From an uncultured Campylobacter sp. (GTDB taxonomy: Bacteria > Campylobacterota > Campylobacteria > Campylobacterales > Campylobacteraceae), in assembly GCF_938045405.1 (NCBI RefSeq), contig NZ_CALIMW010000279.1, forward strand, positions 1-8,839: a stretch of 8,839 bases of DNA, written 5' to 3'. Of this stretch, positions 6,975 to 8,839 are shown piece after piece. The notes below the pieces were generated by a model. That model was not told where the DNA came from and searched no databases. It saw only the letters and a program-made list of their open reading frames with translations. A program made the position numbers and the translations under genes. How positions within the stretch are numbered: position 1 is the first letter of the stretch; every line of letters begins with the position of its first letter.

Positions 6975-7017
6975 AAAATTCTATGCGGTGGAATTTAAAA
7001 TTTTCGCATAGAATTTT
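6975..7017. terminator. 13-bp perfect inverted repeat, probable bidirectional terminator
   Basis: AAAATTCTATGCG (6975-6987) is the exact reverse complement of CGCATAGAATTTT (7005-7017). The 17-nt loop can itself pair weakly through aaatt/aattt. The outer arm ends in TTTT on both strands, the usual shape of a two-way intrinsic terminator. It separates the YedE-like gene from the downstream transferase gene. Confidence 0.6.
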
Positions 7018-7094
7018 GTGCCGCTATTACTTTTAAAAGCAATTTTTGCGTCTGCGTTAGTAAATTTTAAAGTTATTCTTGTTAGACTGTGCGT

Positions 7095-7100
7095 TATATT
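7095..7100 (+). promoter_or_regulatory. Possible -10 of the OpgB-like gene
   Basis: TATATT lies 23 nt before the TTG start, downstream of the terminator and in a T-rich stretch. No convincing -35 is visible at 16-18 nt spacing, so this is a weak call. A promoter is nevertheless expected somewhere in 7018-7110, because the upstream gene is closed off by hairpins. Confidence 0.25.
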
Positions 7101-7112
7101 TTTGCCAAATTT

Positions 7113-7116
7113 AAGG
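7113..7116 (+). promoter_or_regulatory. Ribosome binding site that fixes a TTG start
   Basis: AAGG ends 7 nt before TTG at 7124. There is no ATG in frame before residue 62 (inside a membrane segment), so this site decides the start of the downstream membrane transferase. Confidence 0.5.
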
Positions 7117-7123
7117 TTGATTT

Positions 7124-8614
7124 TTGGAATTTGTCACAATTTTTTCAGTTATTCTTTTTATTGCCTCATTGTTTTTTGCAGCACTTTTGCCGCGCAAAAA
7201 TTTGAAAATTGCTGTGGGTATAATTGCGCTAATTTATATTTTTGCACTTTGTTTTGATTTATTGTTATTTTTCGTTTTCGGTAAGCACTTTGGGTTATTT
7301 GTGATAATGTTTTTTCGTACCTCTATGGAGGGCGCACCGATTGCAAGTTTTGCGCGTGAAATTGCGATTTTGACGGCAATCTGTGTAGCAATAGTATTGC
7401 TTAGTGTGATTATTACCGTGCGTATTTTACATTTTCACCGCAGTTCGAAGCTTAGCATTTTATTTGTGCCGTGCATTTTGGCGGCATTTTTCTTAAACCC
7501 TCTCTATATCGCAGCTAAAGAGTATTATTTGCAGCTATATCCGCCAGTAGAAGCGATTAAAAATCAGGTTTATCCATATCTAGCCGTTCCACATCCCAAA
7601 GCCCCGTTTAAGCATAAAAATATCGTATACATTTTTTTAGAAAGCTTTAATCGCGCATATACCGACGATAGAATTTTTGTTGGGCTTACGCCACGCCTGA
7701 ATGCTCTCAAAAATCGTATAGATTTTTCCGAGATACGCCAAGTAGTAGATACTGGTTTTACTATTAAAGGGCTGTTTGGTTCACACTGCGCTGCAAATTA
7801 TACGTTTGCATCTGCCAAAGATATGGCTTCTGAAAATTTTACTAAAAATATTGTCTGCGCTAGCGAAATTTTACACTCTTTGGGATACCATACCTATTTT
7901 ATAAAGGGCGCTGACTTAAATTTTCAGGGTACTAGAGGCTTTTTGCGTCAAAGAGGTTATGACGAAATTAAGGGGAGAAGCGAAATTTTAGCCGTGGATC
8001 CATCGGTTCATACTAACGAATGGGGTGTGGATGACGATGATATGCTTCGTGTGGCATGGAATGATTTTGAGCGTCTGAACAAAGTAGGTAAGCCGTTTTT
8101 GTTCTCACTTCTCACGATTGGTACGCACACTCCAAGTGGATTTATCCCGCGCTCATGTGAAGGGCTAGAATATAATGAAAATGCCGTGCCAATGCTACGC
8201 ACGGTGCATTGCAGTGACCTATTAGTGAGTAAATTTATTGAGCAAATCCGCTCAAGTCCATATGCAGCGAACACAATCATTGTACTGCAAAATGATCATC
8301 CGCTATTTTATAAAAATGCTATAGATGGTGGCTTTGGCGATGAACTTAAAGACGAGCGGGACTTATTTGTGATACTGGATGATGATTCGGATGGAGAGTT
8401 CGAGATCAAAAAGCGTGGTACTTCGTTCGATACTTTTACAACTGTGCTTGGGTATTTAGGAATCTTGGATGAGATGAATTTCGGCAGAAACCTGCTCTCG
8501 CGCGAGAGCTTACCATTTGATGCCGATGATGAATTCTTTGTAAACGCAAGTAGAATTTTGTCTAAGCTTTCTTATGACGAAACGGTACGAGCACAGCAAG
8601 AGTCTAGCAAATAG
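7124..8614 (+). CDS. LTA-synthase/OpgB-like membrane phosphoglycerol (or phosphoethanolamine) transferase
   Basis: This 496-aa inner-membrane protein has a periplasmic sulfatase-fold catalytic domain. Hydrophobic segments at about 3-22, 29-53, 56-64, 79-100 and 110-128 precede the domain, the N-terminal layout of LtaS-type enzymes. The domain (about 160-470) shows E173 in NIVYIFLESF (metal ligand), T213 in DTGFTIKGLFGSHC (predicted nucleophile, like the WTIAGM..SQC region of OpgB/MdoB), EWGVDDDD, LTIGTHTPSGF (H335) and LQNDHP (D391, H392, metal ligands). These resemble OpgB, which moves phosphoglycerol from phosphatidylglycerol to periplasmic glucans, more than the EptA-type lipid A enzymes. 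The acceptor here is unknown. At 496 aa it is much shorter than E. coli OpgB (763) but not evidently truncated. The start is TTG. Base composition is lower in GC than the neighbouring genes (two 60-nt samples 33% and 37%, against 63% in trpB), which suggests acquisition by transfer. Confidence 0.85.
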   Translation: MEFVTIFSVILFIASLFFAALLPRKNLKIAVGIIALIYIFALCFDLLLFFVFGKHFGLFVIMFFRTSMEGAPIASFAREIAILTAICVAIVLLSVIITVRILHFHRSSKLSILFVPCILAAFFLNPLYIAAKEYYLQLYPPVEAIKNQVYPYLAVPHPKAPFKHKNIVYIFLESFNRAYTDDRIFVGLTPRLNALKNRIDFSEIRQVVDTGFTIKGLFGSHCAANYTFASAKDMASENFTKNIVCASEILHSLGYHTYFIKGADLNFQGTRGFLRQRGYDEIKGRSEILAVDPSVHTNEWGVDDDDMLRVAWNDFERLNKVGKPFLFSLLTIGTHTPSGFIPRSCEGLEYNENAVPMLRTVHCSDLLVSKFIEQIRSSPYAANTIIVLQNDHPLFYKNAIDGGFGDELKDERDLFVILDDDSDGEFEIKKRGTSFDTFTTVLGYLGILDEMNFGRNLLSRESLPFDADDEFFVNASRILSKLSYDETVRAQQESSK

Positions 8615-8624
8615 ACTCATTTTT
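8600..8624 (+). terminator. Intrinsic terminator overlapping the stop codon
   Basis: GAGTCTA (8600-8606) and TAGACTC (8612-8618) form a perfect 7-bp stem around GCAAA, followed by A and five Ts (8620-8624). The TAG stop (8612-8614) of the transferase gene is the first triplet of the right arm, so the terminator is partly coding. Confidence 0.65.
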
Positions 8625-8741
8625 GTCACCTCAAGTAGTATAAACGGATATAAAACTCCCTCGTTTTAATCCTTGCCGATTGCGATTTACATTTGAGGCA
8701 TTTATTTGCAACAATCATGGAATTTTGTAAATATAAGAGTT

Positions 8742-8839
8742 CTATATTATGTATCTAGCTAGCCGTGATATCGTAAAATTATGTTTATATTGCACCGCAA
8801 ATTCGCTTTTACTAAGTGTAGCATACAGATTTAACACTT
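8742..8839 (-). other. Possible 3' end of a minus-strand gene running off the right edge
   Basis: On the minus strand a frame is open from the window edge to TAG at 8744-8742, about 31 codons, with a varied composition (for example SKSEFAVQYKHNF). I do not recognise the family. An open run of this length is not rare by chance, so it is only a candidate. If real, the gene is convergent with the transferase gene. The rest of 8625-8741 shows only a weak AAAAC/GTTTT hairpin (8652-8667) and a distant CCTCAA/TTGAGG pair (8629-8634, 8693-8698). Confidence 0.2.

Noticed and set aside
7018..7257. Plus-strand frame of 79 codons overlapping the start of the OpgB-like gene.
   Set aside because: It is a shifted reading of the same T-rich membrane-segment DNA; the overlapping transferase frame has the ribosome binding site and family motifs.
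8750..8760. CTAGCTAG self-complementary run near the right end, considered as an attachment or insertion site.
   Set aside because: No matching direct repeat, integrase or tRNA is present; an 8-nt palindrome is expected by chance.

Overview
The window looks like chromosome from a Campylobacter-type epsilonproteobacterium (Campylobacterota), probably one of the higher-GC species. The signs are strong codon preference for gcg/ggc/ctc mixed with very frequent aaattt/aaatttt blocks, tryptophan synthase genes followed by a FliO-like protein, and a YedE/FdhT-type selenium-related membrane protein. Species assignment is inference; nothing here identifies it uniquely. There is no tRNA, rRNA, CRISPR array, insertion sequence or phage gene.

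Layout. (1) 1-3094, plus strand: trpB and trpA (8-nt overlap), then 10 nt later a bitopic membrane protein with a signal peptide, periplasmic domain, one membrane helix, a long acidic linker and a small C-terminal domain that resembles FliO. Spacing suggests one operon, whose upstream trp genes would lie left of the window. (2) 3095-3312: convergent intergenic region with a hairpin that best fits a terminator for the minus-strand gene. (3) 3313-5403, minus strand: a complete TonB-dependent outer-membrane receptor with the FRAP/NPDL box typical of heme/hemoglobin receptors. A promoter and a perfect palindrome lie upstream. (4) 5404-5852: divergent intergenic region holding a strongly pyrimidine-biased, internally repetitive island of about 170 bp that ends in a terminator-like hairpin. 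(5) 5853-6914, plus: a YedE/FdhT-like multi-pass protein with a recognisable promoter, followed by two hairpins. (6) 7124-8614, plus: an LTA-synthase/OpgB-like membrane sulfatase-fold transferase using a TTG start. It is noticeably AT-richer than its neighbours and ends in a terminator that contains its own stop codon. (7) 8619-8839: no confident gene; a possible 3' end of a minus-strand gene enters from the right edge.

The genes do not form a single pathway. The window is a tryptophan-biosynthesis operon end followed by independent envelope functions: heme/iron uptake, selenium or sulfur handling, and decoration of periplasmic or surface glycans. I do not see a clearly new defence or mobile system. 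The items most worth a second look are the trp-linked FliO-like protein, the pyrimidine-rich island at 5521-5690 and the atypical OpgB-like gene.
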